Assembly (NCBI GenBank): GCA_907163375.1
Contig: CAJQUW010005302.1
Span: 62,001-126,000, forward strand
Source: Prostheceraeus crozeri
Taxonomy: Eukaryota > Platyhelminthes > Polycladida > Euryleptidae
DNA: 64,000 bases
Direction: 5' to 3'
A program made the position numbers and the translations under genes. This document shows, piece by piece, positions 30,944-44,066 of this stretch (position 1 is the first letter of the stretch; each line of letters opens with the position of its first letter). The notes beneath the pieces are model-generated. The model did not search any database. It was not told the origin of the DNA and was given only the letters and a program-made list of their open reading frames with translations.

Positions 30944-33900
30944 TTTGCATGAATGATTGGGGATCACATTTTTGTCTTATCTTACCAGGCTTTACTTTTA
31001 ACGTTGCACCAGTATAATACATATGAATGTACAAGGGGTATGCGATTGTCATCTTATATTTCAAGCACTATCTTAGGAACAGTATAAAATGTATCTACAT
31101 ATCATCAATTTTCATATAGTAACGCGAACTGTAGACAAATAGATGCATGTACATGTATTTGCTGAAACATAGCGTCCAGAATCCAAATCTTGACGCTATG
31201 TCCATATTTTGCATTTGCATACTATACAGTCTTGTAAAAGTTGCAAACCATAGTAGGACTCTCACAAATAATTTTATTATAGTCCTATTCGCCTTTCCAT
31301 GAAGTTTAACCGACAGTTGGCGCTAACTTCATACGCAGTCTAGAGCGGCCACTAGCTGTGATTTCTCAAGGTGTGCGGGAACTTTTGCAATACCGTACAT
31401 GTCATTTACGACTGTTGCTGAATTTTTTTCGGATTGCTCTTATTTAGTCAAATCGTAATGACGTGATAGTAATTTGCATTAGTGCATATTTTTGTAAATT
31501 CCTATCAATTCCATAGACATAACGGAGCATATGTAGTCTCATTTCATACCGTAGCCGAGGTTTTCAAAATTCGGATTTTCATAAGAAACGGCGCTTCAGA
31601 CTTAAGACCCGAATCCGAGCGATTGCCGATTTGATCGTCCGCGATCGACTGTCGAATCGGACCGGAGATGGAACCGACCGCCGGCCCAGTCCTGGCCAAA
31701 AATCATTTGAAGACAAGCTGGCCAGCTGGCCGGTTATTCTAATATAGGCTTATGTCGACGATTGACGACATTCAGTCTAGAATTAATTGTCAGTTAAAAT
31801 AGAATTGCAACATTGTAAGGGTATGGTAACATCATTTTTATGACGCAAACATTGCGAACAGTTTTTGAAAATTATCCTTCAAATCATTATTCAAAGCGGC
31901 TGACAAAGCCCTACAATATTATTAACAGTTGGCGATAATGAAGCAGTTTAGGTAGGTCTACTTAGAATAATCTGTATAAAGCATGAATAACTTTCTTTAA
32001 ATGTCTGTTATTTTCCATTTTGTAGAGAATTATATCAATAATTAACATTAATTATTAGTACATTAATAAGCTAATGTAAAAAACATATTTATTACCGAAT
32101 TCACTGCTGTTTCTTCTCGAGGATTCTGATTGTAGCTCAAGTTTGGTTCTTCGTACTGATTCGTACTCAAGGGCACATCGATACTGATTAGGCACTTCCA
32201 TAGGCAATTATTTACCTCTATTTTTAAGCCCTACTCGATCGCAAATAGAGTTTCCGGAATCGCATATTCTGGTGATAAATGAATTTTGTAAGAATTATGT
32301 GTTCGCTAGCCTATCTATCATAAAATTATTCCCTTGAACAAATCATAACGCGCATTGCTGCTCAATTTTTTCCATGCGCGTACAAAATACATGATTATGA
32401 TCAAAGTACGAATATTTATCTAATTAGCTACCTGATAGATGGTCAATTTGGATCGAAGTTGGTAGAAATCAGCATCTCTACGCTTTATCGGGAACTCCTG
32501 CTTATCCAGAGTAGTTACCGGTAAGCCTCCCCTATGCTATATAGAAATTAAGAGATCGAATGATGTATAGTTGTCTAAGTTGACCAGCTGCAGGCCTTAT
32601 CTAGTGCGTAACAGAGACGCCGGCCTAGTTCCGGCCAGTTATGACTAGCCGTCCGCCGGCTCGGCCCCGCCGTTTCCAACCTTGTTGCACATTTCTAATC
32701 AACACATGATTGGCCCATCCAAAAACGTCCATCGAGAAAAAACTTCATAAGATGTTGACACGAATATCTCTATTTTAATGTACATGTATGGTTTTATGCC
32801 AACTACAAAATTGACCTGAAAATCAAGCTACAAACACAACCGAAATAGATTACACAGTAAATATTACAATAACTGCATGTAGTTGTAAACAATTCCCATC
32901 GTTTGAAAAAACTATATTCCCACTCTCTATACGCTACAATACGAATTGAATCTACAAGAAACGATTTCTAATAATTCTTGAATTCAAGAAAAACAATTAG
33001 GAAATCGTGTGTATATGCCAAACTATGGTTACAAATCAGTCAAAAGTCAGAGAGTAGAATAAAACAATTGAACAGTACTCATTCATCATGATAAATCAGT
33101 TTCGTAATTTATTGTTGAACTCATACAAAAAAGTGAAGAAGGTTTCTATAAGTTTCCATGAGAGCTGTTGGTCGTCTCTTCTAAGAAGCATGACTTAAAA
33201 AATGTTCGATGGAATGTTTTCAGCCTCCTGTATAGCTGACAATCGTTATTTCATCAGTTTAGCGTATTGTGATGAATTATATATTTGGTATTGATCAGAA
33301 GGCTTCTTGTTTTCATATTTTCAGGCTCAAAAGATACTCAATTAATGGAAAAGTCCATTGTCTTCTATTTTATGATAAAAAAGAATAGATCATTTGATTT
33401 TCATGCGGTTTATCTGCGGTGCAACTTATCACCATGTGGACGTTTGCCACTACCATTACTATGCGCATCTGTTGTATGAATATTCAATTTATTTTCCTTG
33501 AAACAATATGAAACAAGTGCAATTATTTCATGTTTTCATCAATGGGAATTATAGATAATATTGCTATACAAGAAGTCTATGTATGACTATTTTCAGTTTG
33601 CAAATAGTGGTTCACGAAAAATATTTTATTTATTCTGATCTATTCATATCGTACATTGTGCATTGCACATACTAACAAGTGTACATTGTACTTTAAATAT
33701 GCTTCCAACATCTGTTTAAGAATCAAACTACTCTTTCCATTAAGTTGACAATTTTGACGTGCTGAATCAATATTTCAATCAATTGCTTTCTAAGTGTAAA
33801 TTTTGATTTCAGAGAATCAATCGTATGCTGACTTAAGGTCACGTGCTACCCGTCTTCATCATGTTTTCATTTATAGAAAGAAAAAAAATAAGTGAAGAGG

Positions 33901-34573
33901 CAATCCTTAAATTAAATTAAGTAGAACAATGTCAAATGAACCGTTTTGCAGTTAACATGCTTGGGGAGTGGTAAAAGCACACACTGTATTCATTGTTCAA
34001 CATCTGAAATATCACAAACATGGAATTAGTTGCAATCAAAACAATTTCAAATTTCCTCACAATTTCTGTCTAAATAACATGTACTTATCTTCTTGGTAAC
34101 ATATTCTTCTTGTGCCTTATCTGAAAAAGGCATTTCTGAAGTGGGAACAATTCGATAAAAGTTCAACAACAGCAATCAGCTGAATATGACTTCGTCAGAT
34201 TATCTCACATTGTATGTACATGTACAATATCAATTTACAATACGTAGTGCAGAATAATCTAACTCCAAAACGATTTAAATGATAATAATATTTACAAAAC
34301 AACTCCTTAACTTCAAAGCCAATGGCAATTATAAAAATAGAACTCAGTAACAAAATAAGAGTTTTCTAAGTGGAATATTTTCTGATTCCAAAAAGGGATC
34401 GAAATGTTTTTGGCGAGAAGACTTGCTGTTCACATTTTAGGTACCACTAAGATCTTTCATGCTGGTCAAAGTTTCTCGCGTGTGCACAATTATCGGACCA
34501 GTTGGAACACTACTGTCCAATCATCATAGGAAAACTAATTGACACAGATAATAGCTTGCCTCTTTAAAAATTT
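30944..34573. other. No gene recognised; two GC-rich patches
   Basis: 31560-31740 and 32590-32690 are clearly richer in G+C and in CCGGCC/GGCCGG words than the surrounding AT-rich DNA. They may be a decayed inverted pair, but alignment by eye is poor. No ORF with a recognisable domain was seen. Confidence 0.4.
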
Positions 34574-35131
34574 TCAACGTCTCAAGTTAAAGAATTTAAA
34601 CTTAGACTTTTTCTGTCGATTTTTCGATGTATTTGGCAAGGGACGATAACTAACCGGCATATAATGCTCGAATTCCATCTTGTTCACGTACAGCATCACT
34701 TCTTGACATCCTTGAGAATAATATCGCTGGATAATCCTTCGACGTCTCTCAGTGACTTCAAACGGTAGACGCAGTCGGTAGATGGTATATGCCTGTATAA
34801 TTCCACGTTCCACCACGAATCCAGCTACCAGTTCGTATTTTGTATGGTTCACCTTCTCCTCGTATTTCTTCTGAAGAAGCGCCGATTCTCTCTCGCTGAG
34901 CTGGGCCGTTGGTGGAGCGGCAGGAGACATTCGCTTGCAGGACCGTTGAGAACACTGGCGTCGAGCCGGTGCCTCTGCCACGCCGTCGATACCTGAACGA
35001 TAAAGTGGATGGTAAGCGGGGTACGCAGCACGACTCTGGGCCCCACCTGCTTCTCCCCAAGGATTATAGGAACCCGCCATACGGGATCCAACGTTTGGAC
35101 GACCGCCATGAATGACAGCTTTAGAGTACAT
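34574..35131 (-). CDS. Unidentified single-exon ORF, 185 residues; best host-gene candidate
   Basis: Seen: an open frame from ATG 35131 (MYSKAVIHGGRPNVGSRMAG) to the stop at 34574. An in-frame stop 13 codons upstream supports this start. The first 80 residues are rich in Ala, Arg, Pro and Gly. Then come SERESALLQKKYEEKVNHTK (about 79-98), a more ordered part with VAGFVVERGIIQAYTIYRLR, FEVTERRRRIIQRYYSQGC and YVNKMEFEHYMPVSYRPLP, and a very basic tail (KNRQKKSKFKF). There is no signal peptide and no membrane segment. The 5' two thirds is far richer in G+C than the flanks, with a GGCCACACCC box about 90 bp upstream of the ATG, both in favour of a real gene. Against: no recognised domain, no clear AATAAA downstream, and long open frames on both strands in the GC-rich part, which could be compositional. 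Function unknown. Confidence 0.5.
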   Translation of the reverse strand: MYSKAVIHGGRPNVGSRMAGSYNPWGEAGGAQSRAAYPAYHPLYRSGIDGVAEAPARRQCSQRSCKRMSPAAPPTAQLSERESALLQKKYEEKVNHTKYELVAGFVVERGIIQAYTIYRLRLPFEVTERRRRIIQRYYSQGCQEVMLYVNKMEFEHYMPVSYRPLPNTSKNRQKKSKFKFFNLRR

Positions 35132-36848
35132 GGACGTAGTAGTATTAGCACGTGTTGGAATGCACAGTTATAGTAATGGAAAATTGAGTTTGAATGCGGA
35201 CGTAGAGGTTGGGTGTGGCCGTTTACAGAAACCTCCAACTCCTATCTCACCGATGTGTATTTTGTCTCTAGTTCTCTCAGTCAGCTATTCCCACTGCCTT
35301 GCAGCGCATGGAAGAAAAGAGCACAATTGTAATTTGACGATATTTGGATGAGAAAACAATTGATTTGCTGAAGCAAACAAACATGAGATGTGAGGTTGCA
35401 CCTGCACCTTCAAGAATGTTTTTCTGCCTTCTGTCACAAGTTACAGCAGTGGATTAATGTGTCGAATGATGCTGTACCGTTGAAAAAGAAAAATCACTTT
35501 CCGAAAGCTTTCATGACGGTCCACAGCATTTTACAGACATCAGTCATTTCCCCGACGGGAGAGAAAGAGAGAGAGACATCAGAAGAGAAACAATTTTCAA
35601 CCGTCGCTGTCTAGGATAGGATAACTTTTTGGCCCTGTGATGAGACGTCCAGCTCTAGAAATAGAAACAGACGAACAGTGATCGTCGAGACTATTTATGG
35701 CAGTCACGGCTGCTCTGTCGACTATTCGACAATGAAATTGGATCTTGATGTTTGGGGTGTCGGAGTAAAAGACGAGGAAGAGGAGGAATTGGGAAAGATG
35801 ACCGAAAATCGTCTACCCAATGTGAAAAGTCTGTCAGCGATTTGCTGTTTACACTTCCACGCTCTTGTCTTACTGTTCTATGGACAGGTATAGAAGAACC
35901 CCGCATCCATACCGCTTGTAACTCCATTTACACGCGGCCATCGGACCACAGCAGGAAAATAAATTTTAATGTCAGGCAATAGAATATTAAGGGAATACAA
36001 TGACAAGAATTTCGTCTAGAGAAAGCGCGCTGTAATCCCATCCCTACTCTGAGGACACGGAAACTCGCCAAATTTCCTATTTGCGTATGTTTTTGTCTAG
36101 GCTATGTTAAGGCATCATGCTGTTATCATGTGAAGAATATAAACCATTAAAACGTGTGTTGCATGGTCTGGCGCCGTTAATATTTCATTAGAATTACTGA
36201 TCCTAAACCAGATAAAACAACATCCAGTTTTTAAATGCCTAGTAATCAATTTTACAACTTCACGCGGCTCTAAATCATGTACTGAATGATTGAAGAGTGT
36301 GGCAATGCAATCGTCGATTGTAATAAATCGATGGAGAGAATATTGAGGGACTATTTCTGTGATGCATGAATCCATGATCGAAATCTAAGAGTACAGAATC
36401 TTCTATTATGTGATATATGATGCTGCAGTGACTAATACCATTTATCTTCTATTATTTACAAAAATAATATGCATGTATTATAGAATTATCGATAACTGAT
36501 ACAGCAAAGATTAGTAAATAAAAATGTTGCATTAATTAGCTCGCGATCGGTCAAACATTCCATAGAACGAACAACCTTTTGACCTTGAGTTAATAGGCCT
36601 AGATAAGAATCTGACATTTTTTATATTTACGTATTTAAAAGCTTGTATGCCGTTTTCTTCCACTGAAGCTTTTATGTTAAAAGTAGCCCTCTTTTTAATA
36701 GGTAAATGCTACGCAGACATTTCACAAATTAGATAAATATTACATGTTCAAAAAGTCAAATCAATTCAAAGGATATCGCAAAAGAAAACATACTTGAATT
36801 TTGTTATGGAATTATTGCTTCAAGCTAAAGGAGGTGAATACAATGATA
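35132..36848. other. Upstream/flanking DNA, mixed composition
   Basis: 35132-35300 is the probable 5' flank of the minus-strand ORF. 35678-35893 (+) is a 71-codon frame with an acidic run (DEEEEELGK) ending at a possible donor (GGACAG then GTATAG); coding status unknown. The rest is AT-rich with no gene seen. Confidence 0.35.
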
Positions 36849-37132
36849 GGAACGATCTAAATCATGTTACATGCAACAAATCATTTCAAAAGCTGAAGTA
36901 CATGATAATTAAATAAGGTACACATAATAACTAGACTCAAATTAATTTACATTTGAAAAAAGCACCATCATGGTTAACTTGCAATAACTTGTTAATAAGC
37001 AAGTTAACCATGATGGTGCTTTTTTCAAATGTAAATTAATTTGAGTCTAGTTATTATGTGTACCTTATTTAATTATCATGTACTTCAGCTTTTGAAATGA
37101 TTTGTTGCATGTAACATGATTTAGATCGTTCC
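36849..37132. repeat. Perfect inverted repeat, 134-bp arms, 16-bp loop
   Basis: 36849-36982 and 36999-37132 are exact reverse complements across all 134 positions, e.g. GGAACGATCTAAATCATGTT on the left. The loop is AATAACTTGTTAATAA. A 12-bp direct repeat, AATTATTGCTTC, sits 26 bp left of the palindrome (36811-36822) and immediately to its right (37133-37144). There are no ORF or transposon tips. Confidence 0.95.
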
Positions 37133-37144
37133 AATTATTGCTTC

Positions 37145-40100
37145 CGAATACACATTTCCTGCATTCATTTCAACTTCTAGTTTTGTGTTATTGATATCCT
37201 AATTAACCACTCTAATTTATAAAACAGGCATGAATTTACACGTGATTATATCACACTTCGTTTTTTTAAATCGCAAGTTAATTCTAAAAGCAATTTTTCT
37301 GATGCACACACATAACTGCAAATTCTCTTACTTATTACATGCAATCCAGTCATATGATATTCAATTCACCATAATTACAACGTTATTATTTATTATTTTC
37401 ATCACACAATCAAATGTGTGAATATAAATAATTTCATAAATTAAAGAACATTAAAGAAATACCACACTTGATAGTGTTTTCCATAGTGATGGAGCATAAT
37501 CTATGTACACGAAACATAATATTTCCAAAGTATTTCAAAATTCTTCATTTTATTTGCCATCCACACATGCCCACATACGCTGCATGACGTCACTTTCGAT
37601 GCATGAATGAAGCAGAGCTCAGTACAGCGAACTGCGGGAAACAAAGTCCCGTATACACGGTCCCACAGAATTAAATTGTTCAAACTCCTCAGTTTACTAG
37701 AGGTGCGATTAACGGAAATATTTCAAAAGAGAAGAAATCACGAAGTGAACAGAGAATCTCAATGCATCTGTTGGACAGCAAAAATTGTCTCTCATCGTTT
37801 GCACTTGCCTTTAGATGCATTCGGAATATTCAAATTGTCAAGATTCCATAAAATTTGAATAGACATTTCAGAAAGGTTGTTTTCCTTTATCAATTTCACT
37901 ATTTAATCTTTCATTTTGAGTTGAGCTACATCCTTGGTTCATAACCTTTTCCTTCATTGTACTTTCATTGCGACGACGATCGCACAAATAATGCTCCGGT
38001 GGCGCAATCGCTTTGAGCGTCGTGCGCTTGTCAAAAACAATATCAGAGTCTCGGAAGACGAATATGAGTAGTATGCCTCCGACATTCGCATTAAAATTAG
38101 CTTTGTAACAATAACTTTTGCCCCCCCTCCCTTCACCATAAATTCGCTCCCGTGTGCTTGCCATGATGTAGAAAAAAACATTTTGTCAGGCGTCTTATGT
38201 CGTTAGTTGAGGAATCGCTTTTCTCCATGCAAAGTACATGAAATAAAAGTTTCAGAACAAATAATTGATGAATAATTAGCCATAATTCAGACCTTCATAT
38301 TCTGACTGATTACTTGGACAAAAAATGATAATTGATTGCCCATTATCGCTATTAATTACGCTCACAGCCTTCAGGTTGATATAAATCTTTCCATGGAGTT
38401 GACTTGTCGTCTCAAATCTAGGCGAAAGTCAAAGATCTGATAATCAGTTTAGATCTGTCTGGAAATCAAGAACTGATAGGGAAGAGATTGCACATGTTTA
38501 CTATTCTATTACGCTGCATTTAACACTCCCAAACTTCTCATGACTTAAGGTAATCAGTTTAGTGGTGCATCTGTTTTATATTTTGATAAAGCACTGTAAA
38601 TATGGAAAAATATTATAGCACCGATACTTTATCTGCAGTAAAATAGAAGATGTTACTGCTGATATGTAGAACAGATTGACGCTTGTCATATTGTCGTAAT
38701 AAAAGGTGCGTCGTCTGTTGCTAATAGTAAGAAGCAAGAAATTGTCACTTTTGACTGACAGTCCAGGAAACGTGGAATATCTCACATTTTCGTCTCTTTT
38801 TCTTGCTTTTGTTGTTCACAATTAAACGGGTATATAGGTCGATCATCATCATTGACAGTAAAGTTTTTATTTAACATGAGTTTTATACGCATATGAAAAC
38901 CATTCATCGAATACAACATTTAAGAATGAAGTCATGAAGATCGCATACAGGTAGATCATGATAGATACAAACATAGAAGAGAAGAAATAAAACAAAGATA
39001 TTTAGCACAATATTTACAAACTGATGTGCACAACAAATAAAAGAAACGTGAAGAAATTGACATTTTTTAAAACTTTTTCAAATCACCAACATTACAAATA
39101 TACATCAAATTTTCAGTCTCAACCTTTTTGATATAGGCCTAATTAGTAAAAATTCAACTGATTTGTGAATTAAAAGAAAAGTGGTCCCTCGCGGCTGTGG
39201 ATCTGGACAGCATTTGCATGTTGCACATCATAAATTATACAAGTCTACTACTTTGTAATGTAATCTAGGCTGAGGTTTTGATCTGCTTCTTTCATTTAAG
39301 GATGTCTCTCATTACATGATATGTCCATTGGGTACCGTCAATCACTCAATGGCGGTTTACATTAAAACAAATGCGGCGCATATTGTTCATGATGTTTGAG
39401 CAAGTAACTGTACGTAACTTGAACGATTTCACGAGATAAATTTCGCTCTAGATTTTGATTTCAATTTCCTCGTGGAAAAATCATCTGATCGTTTTTCAAA
39501 ATTCTAATTATTTCTGAAAACAAACAAACAAACATATCATTCCAGGCATCATGATGCCATCTGTGGTTTTTACGCAAGAACACGATGCTGTAATTGCGAA
39601 TAGCAAACTTCGCTTTAGAATATTGGCTTTATGGCATATGCTACAGACTCAGAACGCGAACCATTTAGACTTTCTAAATTCCCCTTACAAAAGTATCACA
39701 TTTTAACGAAGATATACGATATAGTTGTACTGGATGTCCAACTAACTGACTGAAAAAGAAATACTGAAATCCGTCATCATCAGTCACTTCTCAACAGCTA
39801 ACTACTTTTATACGCATAACCATTCGACCGATGTATTTCAGTGTCAACTTGACACAGAAATGACGGACATAACAGATATTCCTCGTTTAGGAAGGATCAA
39901 GTAATAATTATGGATAAACTTTTACTCAGTAATTAGGTTTTTTGAGAGATTTTGGCTTGCAGACATGGATAGCGAATATCCATGCCGGGCGAGGTTGAAT
40001 TTCGAAGCTTTGCTTGGAGCATCAACACAACAGGAATAGCATGTTCACCTTCACATGTTTAAAGTTGCAATGTCACTAATCAATATAAAATCACTCAAAT

Positions 40101-41737
40101 TTTCCGACCAGTAGAGCATTTCATGAAGTTCAAAATAATCGCAATATTATAAGCCTTACGCATATTCCGTTGAAATCATTTATCTTGAAATGTGATGGAG
40201 TTATTAAGAGTCTGTCAAGGGTATTAAAAAAAGGCATTATGCTCCGGATAGAGATGCCATTAGAATGATGCCTAGGATAATGGTTGTGAAAATATTTGAT
40301 GATTCCCTTGGGTTGTTTAGCTTGAGAATTATCAAGGAATCTCTTTTTCTGTATGTCCAAGAGAATATTTTCGCTACTTTCATCCCATACTGCTGATAGA
40401 CACAGCCTTTCTCGTTGATCCGTCAAATCGCTAACAAATCTTGTGCTTCAGCGGGCGCGTAAATGTGAAAGTAAACGCATTTGATAGCTGCAAAGTTCTA
40501 TGAACTACAATTCAAAAATTTCAGTTTCGTAGTTGTGAAATGAAGTTTGGTACAATCATGAAATTGACCTGTGCAAGAACAATTACTACAAGCTTATTGA
40601 TCTATTTCAATGAAGTTTTAGTGCATTTACCATGTTTCTTTTTACAGAAGAATCATTCAAAAGAGTGCCATGGATCAGTGAGAAATGCGATGAATCTGAG
40701 AACAAGAAGCCTCACAGCAATTTTGGTAAATGGACGAAACAGATCTGAACATCGCCTCATCAGTTATTTTCCAGCTTGCTCTTATCATCTCTGCTTTAAT
40801 TGCAACATTAAGTTTCAAGGGAATAATGTACATATCAATGGAAATTCCCCATAGCTCTAGACCATAATTGGATTTTTTAATTGTAAAATAGACCAATGAA
40901 TCCACCCATATTTTCAACTTAAAGGATTCACTAAGTTGAATTACTTTGCACTTAAATTCCAATCATTTTATCAAATTCCGTTGGCGCCAAATCTTTTGAT
41001 TCATCCGAAAAAATAGCTACTTTAAATAGAATTGTTGCATCATTGTCATAACTAAACATGATAAGCTAACATCGGTCGTCACATTATTTCAAATAAAATC
41101 AGGTGCAGTCGATATCATGAACGTACAGGATCATGCACATGACATCACTATTTAAGTACATTAAACGATTTACCGCATATTATTGTATACCTGAGTGGAC
41201 AAAAATTCAAGAACAGAATCCTCAAAAAAAGGTCGCACGACATTTTGATTTCACGATCAACCGCATGTTACCGCTTTGACAAGCTTTGTTGTGTTGTGGT
41301 GGACTGAAACTTTTTATTTCCTATATCGTCTTAGGTAGTATTCATCAACACACGATCAGATCTTGACATAGGACTCTTGTGCGAAATGTAACGTACTGAT
41401 TATTGAAAATTGGATGAAAACAGACAGATCCACATTTCTTATTCAAATGCTGACTGAGAAAATTTGTTCCGGGGTTTCATCACCTACTCTCACTTAGTTC
41501 CGTCACATGTCCGAGTATCTCTTCAGCAGCCACTTTCCATATTCATAGAAGCGAATGGAATCCTCGTCTTTTTATATATACATCCTGAGGAAGATTCCAA
41601 AGTATCACTTCACCTCAGACGCTATTCAAGCAAAAATGATTGACGAGAGCACTCAGAGCTACTGAGCTGTATTTATTTATACTCTTGACACCTCAAAAAT
41701 TTGACAGATTGTATTTAATTATACAATATTTATAATA
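37145..41737. other. No confident gene
   Basis: 4.6 kb of AT-rich DNA. At 40629 a strong acceptor-like tract (TTTCTTTTTACAG) precedes DNA open in several frames, one encoding a 44-residue peptide with a hydrophobic stretch (SVIFQLALIISALIATLSF, ATG about 40723). Evidence is too thin to call an exon. A purine-poor C run lies at 38121-38130. Confidence 0.35.
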
Positions 41738-42466
41738 CAGTGTTTTCCGGATAATTCGCCACCTGGTCAATTCGCCGCATTTCCTATTCCCCGAATAAGT
41801 TTCATATGTTGCACATTGTAAAGCGTATGGATATTTAATAACCTTCAATTCGTAATTCGTCACTTTTTCCATCTTCAATTCGCAAATCTTCATACTAATC
41901 TCTACGCTTAATTCGTCAAGAAACCAGAAAATCTCACGCTTTACCATTTTGACGCTATTAGAATATTCTCTCGTAAGCGGAAGTTTGCAAAGAGATTTGG
42001 TAGAAGAGACAGACAAGTTCAACATTGTAGCAAGACATTTGCTTGGAACACGCGAAGATCATTTGCTACTGCAATGATTTATCAACATTGTGGTATAAAA
42101 GCATTAATAATTGCAACAATTTATTGATGCGTTATCCAATAGAAGCACAAAATGAAATTTCTTATATTGCTTTGATAATTTAATTCAACAAATTCATGCA
42201 AGATTTTGTGATCAGCTCATGAAATGAAAGTATAGAGTCCAAGGCTCGTGTCTGGCCAGACCCATCTTGATCATTTACCCAGTATTTTCAGAAAGGATCG
42301 CCTACCCGTCAAGACTTCAGCTGTAGAAACAATTTGCTTTGATTTGAGGGGAAAATCATTTGCGAATACATGATATAAAAATACACGAGTTTTGAATACA
42401 CTGATTACGGAAATATATTTATACAGTTAATTCGACGAAGGGTTACGAATTATCTGGAAAACACTG
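41738..42466. mobile_element. Pogo/Tigger-like miniature transposon (729 bp)
   Basis: The tips CAGTGTTTTCCGGATAATTC (41738) and its inverted copy ending 42466 differ at one base in 21. TA flanks both (41736-41737, 42467-42468). Inside the left end the word AATTCG recurs at 41753, 41769, 41847, 41854, 41878 and 41910, and at 42429 and (inverted) 42446 on the right, like an array of transposase-binding iterons. No transposase is recognised; a 110-codon minus-strand ORF spans the left end but has no domain match by eye. CAGTG tips with TA duplication fit the pogo/Tigger branch of Tc1/mariner. Confidence 0.85.
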
Positions 42467-42468
42467 TA

Positions 42469-43589
42469 ACGTTAATAAATATTGAATAGTTGATAATTTC
42501 TAAGCAATATTTATGACTGCAAGACCTCAACAAAATGCTCACCTTAAGAGACGCGAAATAAAATTGAATCAGATATTATCTCATACACATAACTTAATTG
42601 ACAATTATGTAATAGAGTGCGTATCACGCTTCTTCTGTTTCATATTATTTGATAATGTAAAAGGAGTGGCTTTCTAATATACACAACGTCATCTTATGTT
42701 TGTACTTTACTGCTTATTTTCAAACGATGTGCAACACCTCATTGTTCATCTGACTGAATTTTCTAACATGACATGATCTGCACTCTTCAATGGAATTGAT
42801 TAAATGTCATTTGCTTAAAGCCTGTGTGCATTATTATTGCTGCAAATTCTATTCGCATTTTCAGCTGCAAGAATGACGTATTCAATTGTATTCATAAATC
42901 ATATCATAGAATAGACTTCTACCAAGGTGCCTTGAGGTGAAGGAATATGATGAGACTTCCAGCACATAACGATAAGTTCTCATTACCTACTTGAAAAGAC
43001 TAGTCTACAACAATGCTACTTCTTGCGAGGGTGGACCGCGGCTAGTTATTACAGTGGGCCTATAGAGAAAACTGCTGAATAAAATCTAACGCGCACATAA
43101 CCAAAGACCTTAAATTTACTTTGCCTTTGATTGGCACTGTAGCCTTGTTGTAGAGTGACCGTTCTGTGTCCGGGAGAGATGAGATCCTACGACTTTTGTT
43201 ATGAGCACACTTAACATTCTTGCTAGACACTCAGCACAATATAGTGTGAATGGGATAGATAAAAACTTAGCCACGTTGAAGAAGGGAACTCGGTTAATGT
43301 GCCTGGGACAATTGCTAGGCGAATATATCTTACTACAGCATTTTTCAAATGAAAATTATTCAATTCATTATAGCTTATGAACTGAAAAATGCGTTTTTCG
43401 CACTTAGACTAACTGTCTTCTTTTTGCATACAATGTTGGCATCTCAAGGTTAGGAGTCTCTTTGTAAGACATGAGGATCGTATGCATACAATCATAAAAA
43501 CATTGTATGCATACAATCCTGATATCTTACACATATTTTTAATGCTTGCACCATTTGAATTTTACATCTTTTTGTGTGTAATTCTATTC
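42469..43589. other. No gene recognised
   Basis: AT-rich. ACATTGTATGCATACAATC-type words repeat around 43430 and 43500. No coding or element signal is recognised. Confidence 0.4.
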
Positions 43590-43634
43590 CTGATGAAGGA
43601 TTAGAGCGACTGTTCCACTCCTATCCGAAGCCGG
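43590..43634 (+). ncRNA. Hammerhead-ribozyme-like core (degenerate)
   Basis: CTGATGA (43590-43596) is followed by a stem GGAT/ATCC enclosing GAG/CTC, then CGAAG (43626-43630). The catalytic GAAA is GAAG here, so it is probably inactive. It is followed by GGTAGAATAAATACTTTCC. It resembles the minimal hammerheads carried by Penelope-like elements. Confidence 0.35.
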
Positions 43635-43925
43635 TAGAATAAATACTTTCCAACATCATCAACTTGATTTAATTATGACTTTCGCAAATACGATGTAATT
43701 ATATCATCAGCATCGTCAATCGATCCCTCGTTCGGAGTTGCTTGACTATACATAAGTGTATTTTTCTAATATTTGTAACAATACTTTAGCAACATTTTAT
43801 GGCATGTGGCTTGCCCTGAGTTCCTCCATCCAATAAATGTGGGCAAGATATATTGATGAAATGAAGCATTCGCTCTTGATTTTGCTGTAACTTTTCAGAA
43901 TTTTCTTAAATATTGTTTTCAAAAG

Positions 43926-44066
43926 CTGAAGGTCTTCTGCCTGTAAAAGGAAAGCATGATTTTACTGAGCCAACAAAATACTGCTTTAATATATACGTTC
44001 AAGAACGACGAAGGAGTAGAATAATAAAATTATTAAATAGAGCAATAACGGAATTCAATGATACAG
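43926..44066 (+). CDS. Possible internal exon of an unknown host gene
   Basis: Open frame of 46 codons (EGLLPVKGKHDFTEPTKYCF, then NIYVQERRRSRIIKLL and NRAITEFNDTG) that ends exactly at a consensus donor, ACAG then GTATGT, at 44067. A pyrimidine-rich tract ending TTTTCAAAAG precedes it. A better acceptor at 43898 (CTTTTCAG) would bring in an in-frame TAA. The peptide looks like ordinary globular protein rather than translated AT-rich noise. No partner exon with matching phase was identified. Low confidence. Confidence 0.25.

Noticed and set aside
31560-32690. Transposon with GC-rich inverted ends (CCGGCC-rich patches)
   Set aside because: The two patches do not align well enough by eye and have no target duplication.
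34849-35238. 129-codon ORF on minus in another frame, and plus-strand frames in the same interval
   Set aside because: GC-rich DNA leaves several frames open; only the 185-codon frame has a bounded start and continues into the AT-rich part.
40629-40860. Exon or small membrane protein (44 residues, hydrophobic stretch)
   Set aside because: Several frames are open on both strands, and there is no start context, homology or matching splice partner.
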